Below, one piece after another: positions 9,136-17,915 of a DNA stretch of 64,000 nucleotides (the stretch's first letter is position 1; every line of letters begins with the position of its first letter). The notes beneath the pieces are model-generated. The model had not been told where the DNA came from and did not search any database. It saw only the letters and a list, made by a program, of their open reading frames with translations. Source of the DNA: Rufibacter sediminis (GTDB lineage: Bacteria; Bacteroidota; Bacteroidia; Cytophagales; Hymenobacteraceae); assembly GCF_014269285.1 (NCBI RefSeq), contig NZ_JACOAF010000021.1, positions 124,001 through 188,000 of the forward strand, read 5' to 3'. The position numbers and the translations under genes were made by a program.

Positions 9136-9621
9136 TTACCCCTGCTTGTCATACACAATGGCCCGGTACCGGAAGCGCCGACAGACGGAATTGAGTTGCT
9201 CGTTCAGGTCCAGGTACGTATAGAGGTTGTAATCCTCGAAGCCGTTTTTCCAGATATCGCTGCTGCCCGTGCCGTACGGGTTGTGGACACAGGTAGCTTG
9301 CCCTTTATCGTTGACGTAGATAAGGCCCCAGTTGGCCGGGAGATCTGCGGGCTGCACCAGGTCCTTGGGCACGCACAGAAACCGGAACCTTCCCATTCCT
9401 TTCTCGGGGTTGAGCCAGATTTCTTTGTTAATACTTTTCAGGTAATAGGGTTTGGAAACGTCTACCTTCACGGAAACACTTTTCGCGAAGGAACCCACCC
9501 CAATGACATCGGGGTAAAGTTCTGACTGCTCCACACTCACAAAATCTCTAAAGGCAATGGCGCAACCAGCTTCTTTCAGAACCCATTTATAAGCAATTTC
9601 TACAAGGTCTTTGTGCGTCAC
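9136..9621 (-). CDS. MmcB-like / PD-(D/E)XK-fold hypothetical protein with altered active-site positions
   Basis: A 161-residue protein with a GTG start; no in-frame ATG lies upstream before a stop. The order ELYPDVIGVG, SVSVKVDVSKPYYLKS, GMGRFRFLCVPKDLV, DLPANWGLIYVNDKG resembles the restriction-fold MmcB-like family seen in Bacteroidota phage and chromosomal proteins. There the second strand normally carries E-x-K and the next block ends in a glycine-rich GMG(K/D)YRYYLCP. Here E-x-K reads K-x-D, so nuclease activity may be lost. The assignment rests on remembered family patterns and is tentative. Monocistronic. Confidence 0.6.
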   Translation of the reverse strand: MTHKDLVEIAYKWVLKEAGCAIAFRDFVSVEQSELYPDVIGVGSFAKSVSVKVDVSKPYYLKSINKEIWLNPEKGMGRFRFLCVPKDLVQPADLPANWGLIYVNDKGQATCVHNPYGTGSSDIWKNGFEDYNLYTYLDLNEQLNSVCRRFRYRAIVYDKQG

Positions 9622-9791
9622 GAATGGTACTCTAATTTGTCTCTCAACTGCATGAAAAGTTAAATAACAGAATTCTTTTCAAATTTTCACCTCTTTCTTT
9701 CCATCAACCTTTCCGGCCCGCCGTATTTCTACCTTCACAAAGCAGCGCAAAACTACTCAAATCAGTTCTTCAGCGCTAACCTACGCGCCTG

Positions 9792-9828
9792 GGTTTCAAG
9801 GCTGTTTTCAGGAAAATGGCCTCAAAAC
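9792..9828. repeat. dispersed palindrome copy 4
   Basis: ggtttcaaggctgttttc and gaaaatggcctcaaaac arms, 47 bases beyond the mtgA stop codon on the minus strand, in the spacer between two minus-strand genes. Confidence 0.75.
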
Positions 9829-9874
9829 TAATTTGGTGATGAGCGATGAAACTCATCTGCTCGCAACCAGCGGA

Positions 9875-10606
9875 TTACTCAAGCCATTTCTTGATGTAAG
9901 TACTTCCGCCCAGGCTATTCATGTTCCGGACGATGTTCCGGCGCCGCCGAAGCGTGTAGCCCGAGGGTTTGGCGGCCGAGTAGCGGATGGGGTTGGGCAG
10001 GATAGCGGCCAATAACGCGGCCTGCTGCCGGGTGACCGCTTTGGGCGAGGTCTTGAAGTATTTCTGGCTGGCGGCGTGCACCCCAAACGTATGGTCCCCC
10101 ATCTCAGCGATGTTCAGGTATACCTCCATGATGCGTTCCTTGCCCCAAAGCAGCTCTATCATAAACGTGAAATACATCTCCACCGCTTTCCTGAGGTAAC
10201 TGCGGCCGTGCCAGAGAAACACGTTTTTGGCTACCTGCTGACTGATGGTACTTCCGCCCACGGTTTTCTTGCTGGACATGTTCCGCTGGAACGCCTGTTT
10301 GATGGCTTTGAAATCGAAGCCGTTATGGTTGATGAACAACTGGTCCTCGGCGGCGATCACCGCCAACGGCAACTGCACTGACATGTCTTCCAGCTCCACA
10401 AATTTGTACTGGACCTCGTCTATTTTCTGGGTTTTAGGCGAAGGCTCGGCTCGTTTGAGCAGCATGTGCAGGGTAGCCGGCGGATCTAGCCACCGGTAGG
10501 CAAGCACCCACAGCACCGATACCAGAAACAAGGTGATACAAAGCTTCAGGAAAAGCCAACGGGCATCTGCCCACGTAAAAGGAACCGATAACTGCTTTTT
10601 AGCCAT
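9875..10606 (-). CDS. mtgA: monofunctional biosynthetic peptidoglycan transglycosylase
   Basis: A GT51 glycosyltransferase domain of 243 residues that polymerises lipid II into glycan strands at the inner membrane. There is one N-terminal membrane helix (FLKLCITLFLVSVLWVLAY), then the catalytic block AAEDQLFINHNGFD (catalytic Glu), GGSTISQQVAKN and KERIMEVYLNIAEMG. No transpeptidase domain is present, so it is MtgA rather than a class A PBP. I chose ATG 10606 (MAKKQLSV). A TTG 45 bases upstream would add an uncharacteristic N-terminus. Confidence 0.93.
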   Translation of the reverse strand: MAKKQLSVPFTWADARWLFLKLCITLFLVSVLWVLAYRWLDPPATLHMLLKRAEPSPKTQKIDEVQYKFVELEDMSVQLPLAVIAAEDQLFINHNGFDFKAIKQAFQRNMSSKKTVGGSTISQQVAKNVFLWHGRSYLRKAVEMYFTFMIELLWGKERIMEVYLNIAEMGDHTFGVHAASQKYFKTSPKAVTRQQAALLAAILPNPIRYSAAKPSGYTLRRRRNIVRNMNSLGGSTYIKKWLE

Positions 10607-10727
10607 AGATGAACCTGCGCTGGCCGCGCAAGAAAAGAATACGCCCGACAAAAATACAGAAATAGTGGCACCATCTGGAAAGCCTTTCTATATTAGAAGC
10701 GTGTACGTAGAGAATGAAGAGTAGTCC

Positions 10728-11363
10728 ATGAGTAGATTTTTGCCCCTGTTCCCGCTGAACATCGTCGTCTTTCCAGGAGAAAAACTGAACCTGCATATTT
10801 TTGAACCCCGTTACCGGCAGCTCATCATGGAGTGCCAGACCAATGATACCACCTTCGGGATACCCGTTTACCTGGAGAATGGCCTGGGTGATTACGGCAC
10901 TGAGATCAAAATCCTCAGCCTTGAGAAGAAATACCTGGGCGGCGAAATGGACATCAAAACCAAAGGGTTGGGCGTTTTCAAGATAAAGGAATTTCAGCGG
11001 CAGGTGCCAGGCCGGCTTTACTCCGGCGGAGAGGTGGAAGACCTGCCCCTCATCAGAGACGAGGACCCGTTTCAGCGCATCCAGATAGTAGAACTCCTGA
11101 AACAGCTCTACACCGCGCTGGGCATTCAGTCCCTGATGCTCAACTTGCCAGACAACTTTCAGTCTTATGACGTGGCGCATCATCTGGGGTTCTCCACGGA
11201 GCAGGAGTATGAATTGCTGCAATGCGCCAAAGAAAGCGACCGCCTGGAAATCATTCTGGCGCACCTCACCCGCGTTTTACCGGTGGTTTTGGAAACCGAG
11301 CGCCTAAAGGAACGGGTGAAACTCAACGGCCACTTCAAACACCTTATTCCGCCCAACTTTTAA
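10728..11363 (+). CDS. LON peptidase substrate-binding domain protein
   Basis: A 211-residue protein starting FLPLFPLNIVVFPGEKLNLHIFEPRY, the canonical opening of the Lon N-terminal (LAN/PUA-like) domain. No AAA+ or protease domain follows, so it is a stand-alone substrate-binding-type protein. The C-terminal half is helical, as in LonN proteins. It is divergent from mtgA and followed 14 bases later by the phosphoesterase gene, probably in one operon. Confidence 0.88.
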   Translation: MSRFLPLFPLNIVVFPGEKLNLHIFEPRYRQLIMECQTNDTTFGIPVYLENGLGDYGTEIKILSLEKKYLGGEMDIKTKGLGVFKIKEFQRQVPGRLYSGGEVEDLPLIRDEDPFQRIQIVELLKQLYTALGIQSLMLNLPDNFQSYDVAHHLGFSTEQEYELLQCAKESDRLEIILAHLTRVLPVVLETERLKERVKLNGHFKHLIPPNF

Positions 11364-11377
11364 CCGGCCGGGAGAGT

Positions 11378-12628
11378 ATGATAGATAGCTATCTTGGCAT
11401 CTCCAGCACAATGCTCTATACCCTTGCCCTTCTCCTTCTGCTAGGTTTCAGCCTGTGGTTTACCTGGGCGTACCTCCGGGAGCGCAAATTCCGGAAAAAA
11501 CCGTTCTATTCTTTAGCTGAAATTGGCTGGCGCACCAATCCGCCGCCGCCGGCAGACCAAAGAAGGCACTCCATTGCCATGGTGGGCGACGTGGGCAAGA
11601 ATGGCTCCCTGGAAGACGATACTCTGTTACAAGCCGTGCAAAGCTGGTTAACCGAAGCGGGTGACAACAGCACCATTGTTTTTCTGGGCGATAATGTCTA
11701 CCCCACCGGGTTGCCGCCCGTGGAGAGTTTTAGACATGCGGCGGCCGTGCAGCGGTTAGACCATCAATTAGCTCTCTTTGAGAACTACCAGGGAAAAGTC
11801 ATTTACCTGAGCGGAAACCATGACTGGAACAAAGGTCGCCAGGACGGCTATTCCTTCGTGAAGCGCCAGGAGCAGTACATCACCGAGAAACTACAGGATA
11901 CCACCGCCTACCTGCCAACCGGCGGCTGTTTAGGTCCGGTTACCTGGGAGATCAACGACCAGCTGTTGCTGCTGGTCATTAACACGCAATGGTGGGTGCA
12001 AAAGGGATACAGGCCGCTTGAAAAAGAACCTGGCCAGCCGTACCAGACCTCACGAGACTTCTACCCGGCTCTGCAAGCCTTGCTGGAGCAGAACAAACAC
12101 CGGTTCATTGTGCTGGCGGCCCATCACCCGCTGTACAGCAATGCGCTGCACGGCGGAAAATTCACGGTGAAGCAGCACCTGTTCCCCCTCACTTTCATCC
12201 ATAAAAAAGCGTTGATTCCGTTGCCGCTGGCGGGCTCCATCTTCCGGGTGTACCGCAAGTATCTGGGCATGCATGAAGACATGTCATTCCCGCCGTATCG
12301 GAAGTTCAGAAGAAGATTGCTCCGAATCCTGCACCAGTACAACTCCATTTTCTACGTGGCCGGCCATGACCACAACCTGCAGTACTTCCAGGTGAAAGAC
12401 AACCATTACGCGGTGAGTGGCTCCGGGAGTAAAACCAATTTTGTGGCCAAAGGCGGCAAGGCCTCGTTCACGCATGAAAACAAAGGCTTCATGGTCTTGG
12501 ATCAGTACACCGATGGTTCCATCTGGCTCCGGGTGATAGAGCCCGCCCTTGCCGTGGGAGAAGAGCCGCTGCTGGTATTTCAGAAATGCATTTACCAGGC
12601 TCCTGCTACTCCTGGGCTTCGGTCTTAG
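11378..12628 (+). CDS. membrane-anchored metallophosphoesterase (calcineurin-like)
   Basis: A 416-residue protein with one N-terminal transmembrane helix (TLALLLLLGFSLWFTWAYL) and a calcineurin-like phosphoesterase domain: GDVGKNG, FLGDNVYPTG, LSGNHDWNKG, AAHHPLYSNA and GHDHNLQYF give the D, N, H metal ligands. The substrate is unknown. Related Bacteroidota proteins often precede a beta-barrel domain, which is absent here. ATG 11378 has a GGAGAG ribosome site at 11371-11376; upstream in-frame codons overlap the LON-domain gene. Its 3' end overlaps the convergent lipid kinase gene by 23 bases. Confidence 0.87.
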   Translation: MIDSYLGISSTMLYTLALLLLLGFSLWFTWAYLRERKFRKKPFYSLAEIGWRTNPPPPADQRRHSIAMVGDVGKNGSLEDDTLLQAVQSWLTEAGDNSTIVFLGDNVYPTGLPPVESFRHAAAVQRLDHQLALFENYQGKVIYLSGNHDWNKGRQDGYSFVKRQEQYITEKLQDTTAYLPTGGCLGPVTWEINDQLLLLVINTQWWVQKGYRPLEKEPGQPYQTSRDFYPALQALLEQNKHRFIVLAAHHPLYSNALHGGKFTVKQHLFPLTFIHKKALIPLPLAGSIFRVYRKYLGMHEDMSFPPYRKFRRRLLRILHQYNSIFYVAGHDHNLQYFQVKDNHYAVSGSGSKTNFVAKGGKASFTHENKGFMVLDQYTDGSIWLRVIEPALAVGEEPLLVFQKCIYQAPATPGLRS

Positions 12629-13499
12629 GTAAGACAACCCTGAGGCTCTGGTGCATGGCCTTGAACTCGATGCGTTCGCCTAATTCCTCGGGCTCTCCGT
12701 CAATCTGCGACACTTCACCGGAAGGATTAAGGATGGTGGCCGAACTGCAGCTGAACCGATGCGTGTAGACTGAGTCATCGATGGTATCGGTGTACAGCCG
12801 GTACAGAATGCCCAGGCTGGAGGCTTTGGGGAACGGCTCCAGCACGCAGATCTCAAAATTTCCGTCATTGATCACGCCGGTAGGATTAATAGCCGCATTG
12901 CTCCCGAAGGCCCGGGCGTTGGTAATGGTGATCATAAAGGCCTCGCCTTCAAAAATGGTATTGCCATCGTTCAGAATGGTGTACTTTTTGGGTTCATAGC
13001 CCATAAACTCCTGCATGGCAATCCAGGCGTAGGCTCCCGGTCCCCGGGTTTCACCGTTGCAAAATCGGTTCACCACCAAGGCATTGAACCCCAGGTCACA
13101 CAGGTGAATAGAAAGAAGGCCGTTGATGTCCAGCGTGTCAATAGCTACAATTTTATGTTCCACCAGCAACTGCAGGGCCTCATCAAAGTTCTGTGGGATG
13201 CCTAAATCCTTTGACAAACCATTGCCCGAGCCCTGCGGAATTATCGCTAGTGCCACCTCGGTTTTGATGATCGATTTAGCCACTAAACTCACCGTTCCGT
13301 CCCCGCCTACGGCGCACACGATCTCGGGAGTCACCTCTCCTATTTTGGCCTTCAACTTTTCTTCATCCTGCTCACCGGTAGTTTTGAAGACCTCCGCCGC
13401 TACGTCGTGTTGTCGGCAGAAAGCCTTGAGGTCTTCTATCATTTCCTCTTTGTCTATGTCGCCGGAGATTGGGTTGATTACGAAAAGTATCTTAGCCAT
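12606..13499 (-). CDS. diacylglycerol kinase family lipid kinase (YegS/BmrU type)
   Basis: A 297-residue lipid kinase with VINPISGD at the N-terminus, GGDGTVSLVAKS (ATP/Mg loop) and PQGSGNGLSKDLGI, typical of DagK/YegS/sphingosine-kinase-like proteins. It phosphorylates a diacylglycerol-like or long-chain-base lipid using ATP. The C-terminal beta domain ends QIDGEPEELGERIEFKA. Convergent with the phosphoesterase gene. Palindrome copy 5 lies between its start and the next gene. Confidence 0.9.
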   Translation of the reverse strand: MAKILFVINPISGDIDKEEMIEDLKAFCRQHDVAAEVFKTTGEQDEEKLKAKIGEVTPEIVCAVGGDGTVSLVAKSIIKTEVALAIIPQGSGNGLSKDLGIPQNFDEALQLLVEHKIVAIDTLDINGLLSIHLCDLGFNALVVNRFCNGETRGPGAYAWIAMQEFMGYEPKKYTILNDGNTIFEGEAFMITITNARAFGSNAAINPTGVINDGNFEICVLEPFPKASSLGILYRLYTDTIDDSVYTHRFSCSSATILNPSGEVSQIDGEPEELGERIEFKAMHQSLRVVLPKTEAQE

Positions 13500-13529
13500 G
13501 ACTTGTTACCTGATAAATTGTTGTTCTGT

Positions 13530-13566
13530 GATTTGGGGCTGTTTTTCTGAAATCAAGCTGAAAACG
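13530..13566. repeat. dispersed palindrome copy 5
   Basis: gatttggggctgtttttc and gaaatcaagctgaaaacg arms. It sits 8 bases beyond the stop codon of the M48 gene on the minus strand and upstream of the lipid kinase gene. Confidence 0.65.
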
Positions 13567-13574
13567 AGGAGACT

Positions 13575-14381
13575 TTACTGGGTCAACCCGTCAGGGATGC
13601 CGTTGGGGAAGTTCTCGGCGATGGCCTGCTCTATTCTGGCTACCCGGTTCTCTGGATTGGGGTGCGTCTGGAAGAATTCAGGTCCTCTGCTACCGCCGCC
13701 CTGCGACAGCACCTCCATCACCCCGATCATGGATCTGGGATCATAGCCTGCCTGCGCAGTGAACGCCACCGACAAGTGATCTGATTCCAGTTCATCGTCC
13801 CGTCCATATTTGAGGTTCATGAGTTTCCCGATCATGGCGGCCGCCGCCGCGGCACTGGCACTGGATGGGTTCTGCGGATCAAACGTGGCCACGGCGGCGG
13901 CTCCGGTCAGCCCCTGGGTTAAGCGGCTCTTGGCGATCTGCTCCGCGGAATGCCGCGCCACCACGTGCCCGATTTCATGCCCCAACACGCCAGCCACCTG
14001 TCCTTCAGTCTGCAACTTGGAGAGAAGCCCCGCCGTGATGAAGATCTGACCGCCCGGCAGCGCGAAGGCGTTGATCGTGCTTTCATCGGCGAGCAAGTGG
14101 AAGTCAAACTGATAGGGAGTTTCGCGGGCTTTGGTGTTTTGGACAATTCGTTGCCCAATCTCCTTTACCTTGGCGGCGGCTTGCTGGTCTTGGTGCAGCC
14201 CGCCATATTGCTGTGCCATTTCCGGGGCAGCCTGTAAGCCTAGGGCAATTTCCTGGTCAGCGCTCATGTTCACGTGTTGGGTCTCGCCGGTCACGGGATT
14301 GTACTCCTGGTTACACCAATAGGTCACCAGGGAAAATGCCGCAATCAGCAGCCCGATCACAAATCGTAAGGAACCTCTCAT
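13575..14381 (-). CDS. M48 family metalloprotease
   Basis: A 268-residue zinc protease with an N-terminal membrane anchor or lipoprotein signal (VIGLLIAAFSLVTYWC), followed by the conserved QEYNPVTGE...Q.VNMS..QEIALG segment. The active site is H135-E-I-G-H139 (GHEIGHVVARHSAEQ), the third ligand is in DDELESDHL, and FFQTHPNPENRVARI is the C-terminal signature. It resembles Oma1/LoiP-like envelope quality-control proteases. It is a distinct paralog of 6856-7722, not a tandem duplicate. Confidence 0.9.
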   Translation of the reverse strand: MRGSLRFVIGLLIAAFSLVTYWCNQEYNPVTGETQHVNMSADQEIALGLQAAPEMAQQYGGLHQDQQAAAKVKEIGQRIVQNTKARETPYQFDFHLLADESTINAFALPGGQIFITAGLLSKLQTEGQVAGVLGHEIGHVVARHSAEQIAKSRLTQGLTGAAAVATFDPQNPSSASAAAAAAMIGKLMNLKYGRDDELESDHLSVAFTAQAGYDPRSMIGVMEVLSQGGGSRGPEFFQTHPNPENRVARIEQAIAENFPNGIPDGLTQ

Positions 14382-14405
14382 ATTTGCAGTTTTCTTAGTC
14401 TGGCA

Positions 14406-14442
14406 CGATTTAAGCCTCTTTTGGTAAAATGTGGCTTAAAAC
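14406..14442. repeat. dispersed palindrome copy 6
   Basis: cgatttaagcctcttttgg and taaaatgtggcttaaaac arms, 25 bases upstream of the M48 start codon in a divergent spacer. Confidence 0.65.
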
Positions 14443-14614
14443 AGAGTATGTGTGGAATAACGGCAATACGCCTACTTAGTTGCGCGAACTACGGTCCTCT
14501 GCCAACAGAGATTTTACGCCATATAGCTAACTTACTATATCATTTTTGATTGTACATACGTAAGAATGCCTGTAGCGCTCAGGAAGCGTTTTCATTCAAC
14601 TAGAACAAACAGAA

Positions 14615-14821
14615 ATGAACTTAAAAAGAACATTCGGCGCTATCTTGACAATCCTAGGGATTGTGGGCGTCATTTGGGGGGCTTATGCCTTTTTAGCGGG
14701 CGGCGATTCAGTGGGCAATGTGTCCATGAACCAATTCTCTTCGCTGGTTCCCTTCGTGGTAGGATTGATCTTTTTCTTCACCGGAATCAGCCTCATCAAG
14801 GGCACCAAGGATACCGCCTGA
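14615..14821 (+). CDS. small membrane protein of unknown function
   Basis: 68 residues with two predicted membrane helices (about 8-27, FGAILTILGIVGVIWGAYAFL, and 43-60, LVPFVVGLIFFFTGISLI). The loop is VGNVSMNQFSS. ATG 14615 has a purine-rich leader (aacagaa). It is followed 20 bases later by a strong terminator. Similar two-helix proteins are common in Bacteroidota; the function is unknown. Confidence 0.75.
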   Translation: MNLKRTFGAILTILGIVGVIWGAYAFLAGGDSVGNVSMNQFSSLVPFVVGLIFFFTGISLIKGTKDTA

Positions 14822-14840
14822 TTTTTAGAAAATACGCATA

Positions 14841-14882
14841 AAACAGAAGAAGCCGGCTTTCTCAAGCCGGCTTCTTCTGTTT
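14841..14882. terminator. bidirectional intrinsic terminator
   Basis: A 19-bp perfect stem (left arm aaacagaagaagccggctt at 14841-14859, right arm 14864-14882) with a tctc loop. A-rich and T-rich outer ends make it a terminator on both strands, between the small membrane protein and the convergent L,D-transpeptidase gene. Confidence 0.93.
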
Positions 14883-14903
14883 TATAAGGAATACTATTGA
14901 GGT

Positions 14904-15701
14904 CTATTTGCTCAGCAATTTGGCCTGCTTGGCCAGAATCTCGGTTTCGAAACGTTTGATGGCGGAGTCGGCATCCAGGTAAGCGGAAGTGTAGTTGGAA
15001 GAAGGGCCGTCAATGTACAGGCAAGTTCCTCCTTTGATCAGCTGTACCACTTCTGTGGTGATTTCTTTAGGTAAAGCGGGGCAGCCGTGGCTACGTCCCA
15101 AGCGGCCGTGTTGCTTCACGAAAGCTTCGCTTACATAATCAGCGCCGTGTACCACTACCGCCCGTTGTTTGGCGTTGGAATTGAAACCGCGGTCCAGGCC
15201 ATTCAACTTCAGGGACAAACCGTGCTTACCGATGTAGGTATTCTCCGTTACGTAGAAGCCCAGGCTGCTCATGTGCGAGTTCTCTACGTTGGAGAATTTA
15301 ACCGCTTTTTCGTTACCGGAACCCATTCCGTGCGCCACCAGGCTGTGGTACAGCACTTTCTTTTTGTTCAGATCCACAATCCAAAGTCTTTTCTCAGAGC
15401 TAGGCTTGTTGAAATCCACCACGGTAAGAAGATCTTTGGTGCGGCTTAACTTGTTTTTCTCTTTCAGGTTGTAGAAACCGGTGGCGGCTCTTTTGAAAAC
15501 ATCGAAGTCCATGCCGGCTTTCTTAAGGTCCGCCTCATCGTAGAGGTTGTCCAAAAAGTCTTCAAAGGCTTCTTTGCCAGAAACGGCAACTGCTTCAGTG
15601 GCTACTACAATGGTCTCTCCATTGGAGGAAACAGCACTGTTGGCCGGTGACACGAAAGAGAATATCGTTAGGAGAGAAAAGGCTGAGATTAGTTTGTTCA
15701 T
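14904..15701 (-). CDS. murein L,D-transpeptidase catalytic domain family protein
   Basis: A 265-residue secreted protein with a signal peptide (LISAFSLLTIFSFVSPANSA). The YkuD_2-type active site has H185 (VVHGADYV) and GRSHGCPAL with the nucleophile C207. The family forms 3-3 peptidoglycan cross-links or attaches substrates to peptidoglycan in the periplasm. Convergent with the small membrane protein gene and sharing its terminator. Confidence 0.9.
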   Translation of the reverse strand: MNKLISAFSLLTIFSFVSPANSAVSSNGETIVVATEAVAVSGKEAFEDFLDNLYDEADLKKAGMDFDVFKRAATGFYNLKEKNKLSRTKDLLTVVDFNKPSSEKRLWIVDLNKKKVLYHSLVAHGMGSGNEKAVKFSNVENSHMSSLGFYVTENTYIGKHGLSLKLNGLDRGFNSNAKQRAVVVHGADYVSEAFVKQHGRLGRSHGCPALPKEITTEVVQLIKGGTCLYIDGPSSNYTSAYLDADSAIKRFETEILAKQAKLLSK

Positions 15702-15836
15702 CCGTTATTTATTTGCGAGTGACATCTTTATAACCCAATTACTATCTACTTTTGTTCCAAATTTGGCAAAATAAGCCGGAAACAGGTAATAAAAAAAGAG
15801 CCAATACAGAAGCTTACAGCACAATTCCAATACGTT

Positions 15837-16244
15837 ATGAAGGTACAAAGTTTTTTAAAAAAACACACAATTTCCGCTTTCCTCAGCTGTTTTTTATGTC
15901 TGAATTTTCTTTCCTGCTCCTCCCCTAACACAGACCTGAACCTGGACTCCCCAACCTGGAAAGGTGATTTGCACGGCTGCAAAGGAGATCGGTTGAAATT
16001 GAAGGACCAAGCCGAGGACATCCGGCTGAAACTGGTGGGTTTACACGAGAGAGACATCCGGAAGATTCTGGGCAAGCCAGACGCGCAGGAGTTGCTGAGC
16101 AGCAGTCAGGAAATCTACATCTATTATCTCTCCGGCAGTCCTAAATGCACCCAGGTGGCGGCTGACTCAAGCGTAACCGAGGCCCTCACCGTGCGCATGG
16201 ACGCGCTGGGCAATGTGCGCGAAGCAACCATGCTGCGCGATTAA
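15837..16244 (+). CDS. hypothetical lipoprotein (SmpA/OmlA-like hint)
   Basis: 135 residues with a lipoprotein signal ending FLCLNFLSC. The mature part contains LVGLHERDIRKILGKPDAQEL and later IYIYYLSGSPKC, reminiscent of the G.t.edV..lLG.P segment of SmpA/BamE-like folds. This is a weak structural hint only. Cys residues C142-type pairs are absent; there is one CKGD and one PKCT. Divergent from the L,D-transpeptidase gene and followed by a hairpin terminator. Confidence 0.7.
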   Translation: MKVQSFLKKHTISAFLSCFLCLNFLSCSSPNTDLNLDSPTWKGDLHGCKGDRLKLKDQAEDIRLKLVGLHERDIRKILGKPDAQELLSSSQEIYIYYLSGSPKCTQVAADSSVTEALTVRMDALGNVREATMLRD

Positions 16245-16264
16245 TCTAAAAACCACTTATAAAA

Positions 16265-16300
16265 AGAAAGCCATTCTCCTCTAAGGGAGAACGGCTTTCT
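16265..16300. terminator. intrinsic terminator
   Basis: Stem agaaagccattctcc / gggagaacggctttct with one mismatch and a 5-base loop, placed between convergent genes (lipoprotein and 16317-17033), so it probably works on both strands. Confidence 0.85.
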
Positions 16301-16316
16301 AGGCAAGCGTCAACTT

Positions 16317-17033
16317 TTAGTTTTTCACTTTCTTTTTGGTGGTCTCTGTTTTGATCTTCATTTTGTCAGACTCCACTTTGGATTTACCTTCGGGAGTGAT
16401 GATTTTGGTTTCAGATGGAGAAGACTTGTATTTAACAGATTCGGTTTTCAGTTTTTCAGTATTGCCTTTTACCTTCATTTCGCCGCTGGCCGACTCAGCT
16501 TTCATTTTATCGCCTTCCAGCTTCACTTTGTCAGAGCCGCTTTCCATTTTCACTTTGTCGTCCTTCACTTTGACCTCGGTGTTTACGGCACCGGTTTCAG
16601 TGGAGTTGGTAGTGGTGGTTCCTTCAGAAACGTTGGTGCTGGTGGCGTTCATTTCTGTAGTGGTTGCAGCCTGAGCTACCGGACGGCCATCCATTTCAAG
16701 GTAAGAGGTAAATTGCTTTGGCGTAAGAATCTGAGCGAACTCCTGGTCAAGCTGCTCGTTTACTTCCTTGATTTTTGCTTCACGCATTTGCGCGTCAGAG
16801 GCATACATTTTTTCAATCTCGCTGAACTTGTCAAAACGCGCTTGGTTTAACGCTTTCAGTTTGATGTACTGGCCTTCATTCAGTTCTAATTCATTATACA
16901 TCTGGCGGCTCATTTCCTGCGCACTCATGGAGAGTACAGTGCGGGAAGCAGCAGCAGTTCCTGTTAAATTAGTTTGAGCCTGAGCAGTATAAACGGCTCC
17001 AATAAACAATGCGGATAAGATTAACTTTTTCAT
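16317..17033 (-). CDS. secreted Spy/CpxP-like protein with Lys/Glu/Thr-rich tail
   Basis: 238 residues with a signal peptide (LILSALFIGAVYTAQA). Residues about 40-115 form a helical region, ELNEGQYIKLKALNQARFDKFSEIEKMY ... ILTPKQFTSYLEM, like the LTxxQ-type helices of Spy/CpxP and DUF4890 proteins. From about 125 the chain becomes a low-complexity tail of KVKxE/KMKxE units (KVKMESGSDKVKLEGDKMKA) that looks disordered and highly charged. The function is unknown; an envelope-stress or chaperone-like role is inference. Confidence 0.75.
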   Translation of the reverse strand: MKKLILSALFIGAVYTAQAQTNLTGTAAASRTVLSMSAQEMSRQMYNELELNEGQYIKLKALNQARFDKFSEIEKMYASDAQMREAKIKEVNEQLDQEFAQILTPKQFTSYLEMDGRPVAQAATTTEMNATSTNVSEGTTTTNSTETGAVNTEVKVKDDKVKMESGSDKVKLEGDKMKAESASGEMKVKGNTEKLKTESVKYKSSPSETKIITPEGKSKVESDKMKIKTETTKKKVKN

Positions 17034-17398
17034 GGTGTTGTTGACGCTTTAGGTAGAATTAGATCAAATTTCTTTGTGTTTTTATATATGTCCTTTAACG
17101 CGGCGCAAATAGCTTAAGTTATAGGAAATTTAACATTTTGTTATTGCACTTAACTCATAAAATCAAATTGCACTGACCCCAAGTTCAATTTCATTATGCT
17201 TATTACTATATAGCATAAAACTTATATTAAAACCACCTATCGGCTCAATTTGCTTCATTTAACGGTATCACCCTCTACTTAGATCAGTTTTGAATGGTGT
17301 TTTACCTGCTTCCAACCCCCTGAATCAGCTTACTTCTATTTGCTCTCAATTCTTCAAAAAGGTAAAGTTTCAGCACCGCAACCTCCTCTGAACATAAA
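17034..17398. other. AT-rich intergenic stretch without a gene
   Basis: 365 bases upstream of the Spy-like gene and downstream of the DUF4199 gene. No open frame with protein-like composition and no dispersed palindrome was seen. It probably holds the Spy-like gene promoter. Confidence 0.6.
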
Positions 17399-17426
17399 AA
17401 AGCCTGACTATTTCTAGACAGGCTTT
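17399..17426 (-). terminator. intrinsic terminator of the DUF4199 gene
   Basis: aaagcctg / caggcttt stem with a 12-base loop, 25 bases beyond the stop codon. On the minus strand it is followed by a T-run. Confidence 0.85.
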
Positions 17427-17450
17427 CATGAGGGGAAGCAAGAAATGCTT

Positions 17451-17915
17451 TTACGAAGTGAGCTTATGGTCTGGTCTCTTGAAGAACTGCATGGCGATAT
17501 AGCCCACAAAGGCTCCTATCACTACTCCCAGCAGAAGCCAGGTGACGGCCATCAGCCAGATGGTCTGTTCATTTCCGTAGCTTTCGTTGGCCGCGTAAGG
17601 ATAGGATAATGCGAGGTTGAATACCTTGTCCGTCAGCACCTGGAAAATGGTGAAGAGAACGGAGGATACCAGGCCGACAAAGAAACCTACCCCTATTCCC
17701 TCTAAGTACCCTATTTTACCGGTTCTGCCAATCTTATGCCGGCGGATGGCGAGGCACACCCCTACCACCAGAATGATGCCGGTGACAAAGTGCAGTGACA
17801 CGTTTTCAATGAGGCCCAGGAGCCGTAATAAGATGATATAGATGATGGCGGCAACGCCGGTCAATATCCCGAAATAGGTACCCGTTTTCTGTACCGTTGT
17901 CCGATTCTGTTCCAT
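17451..17915 (-). CDS. DUF4199 family membrane protein
   Basis: 154 residues with four predicted membrane helices, starting YFGILTGVAAIIYIILLRLLG, with the central GRTGKIGYLEGIGVGFFVG, typical of the Bacteroidota DUF4199 family. The function is unknown. Monocistronic, with its own terminator. Confidence 0.8.
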   Translation of the reverse strand: MEQNRTTVQKTGTYFGILTGVAAIIYIILLRLLGLIENVSLHFVTGIILVVGVCLAIRRHKIGRTGKIGYLEGIGVGFFVGLVSSVLFTIFQVLTDKVFNLALSYPYAANESYGNEQTIWLMAVTWLLLGVVIGAFVGYIAMQFFKRPDHKLTS

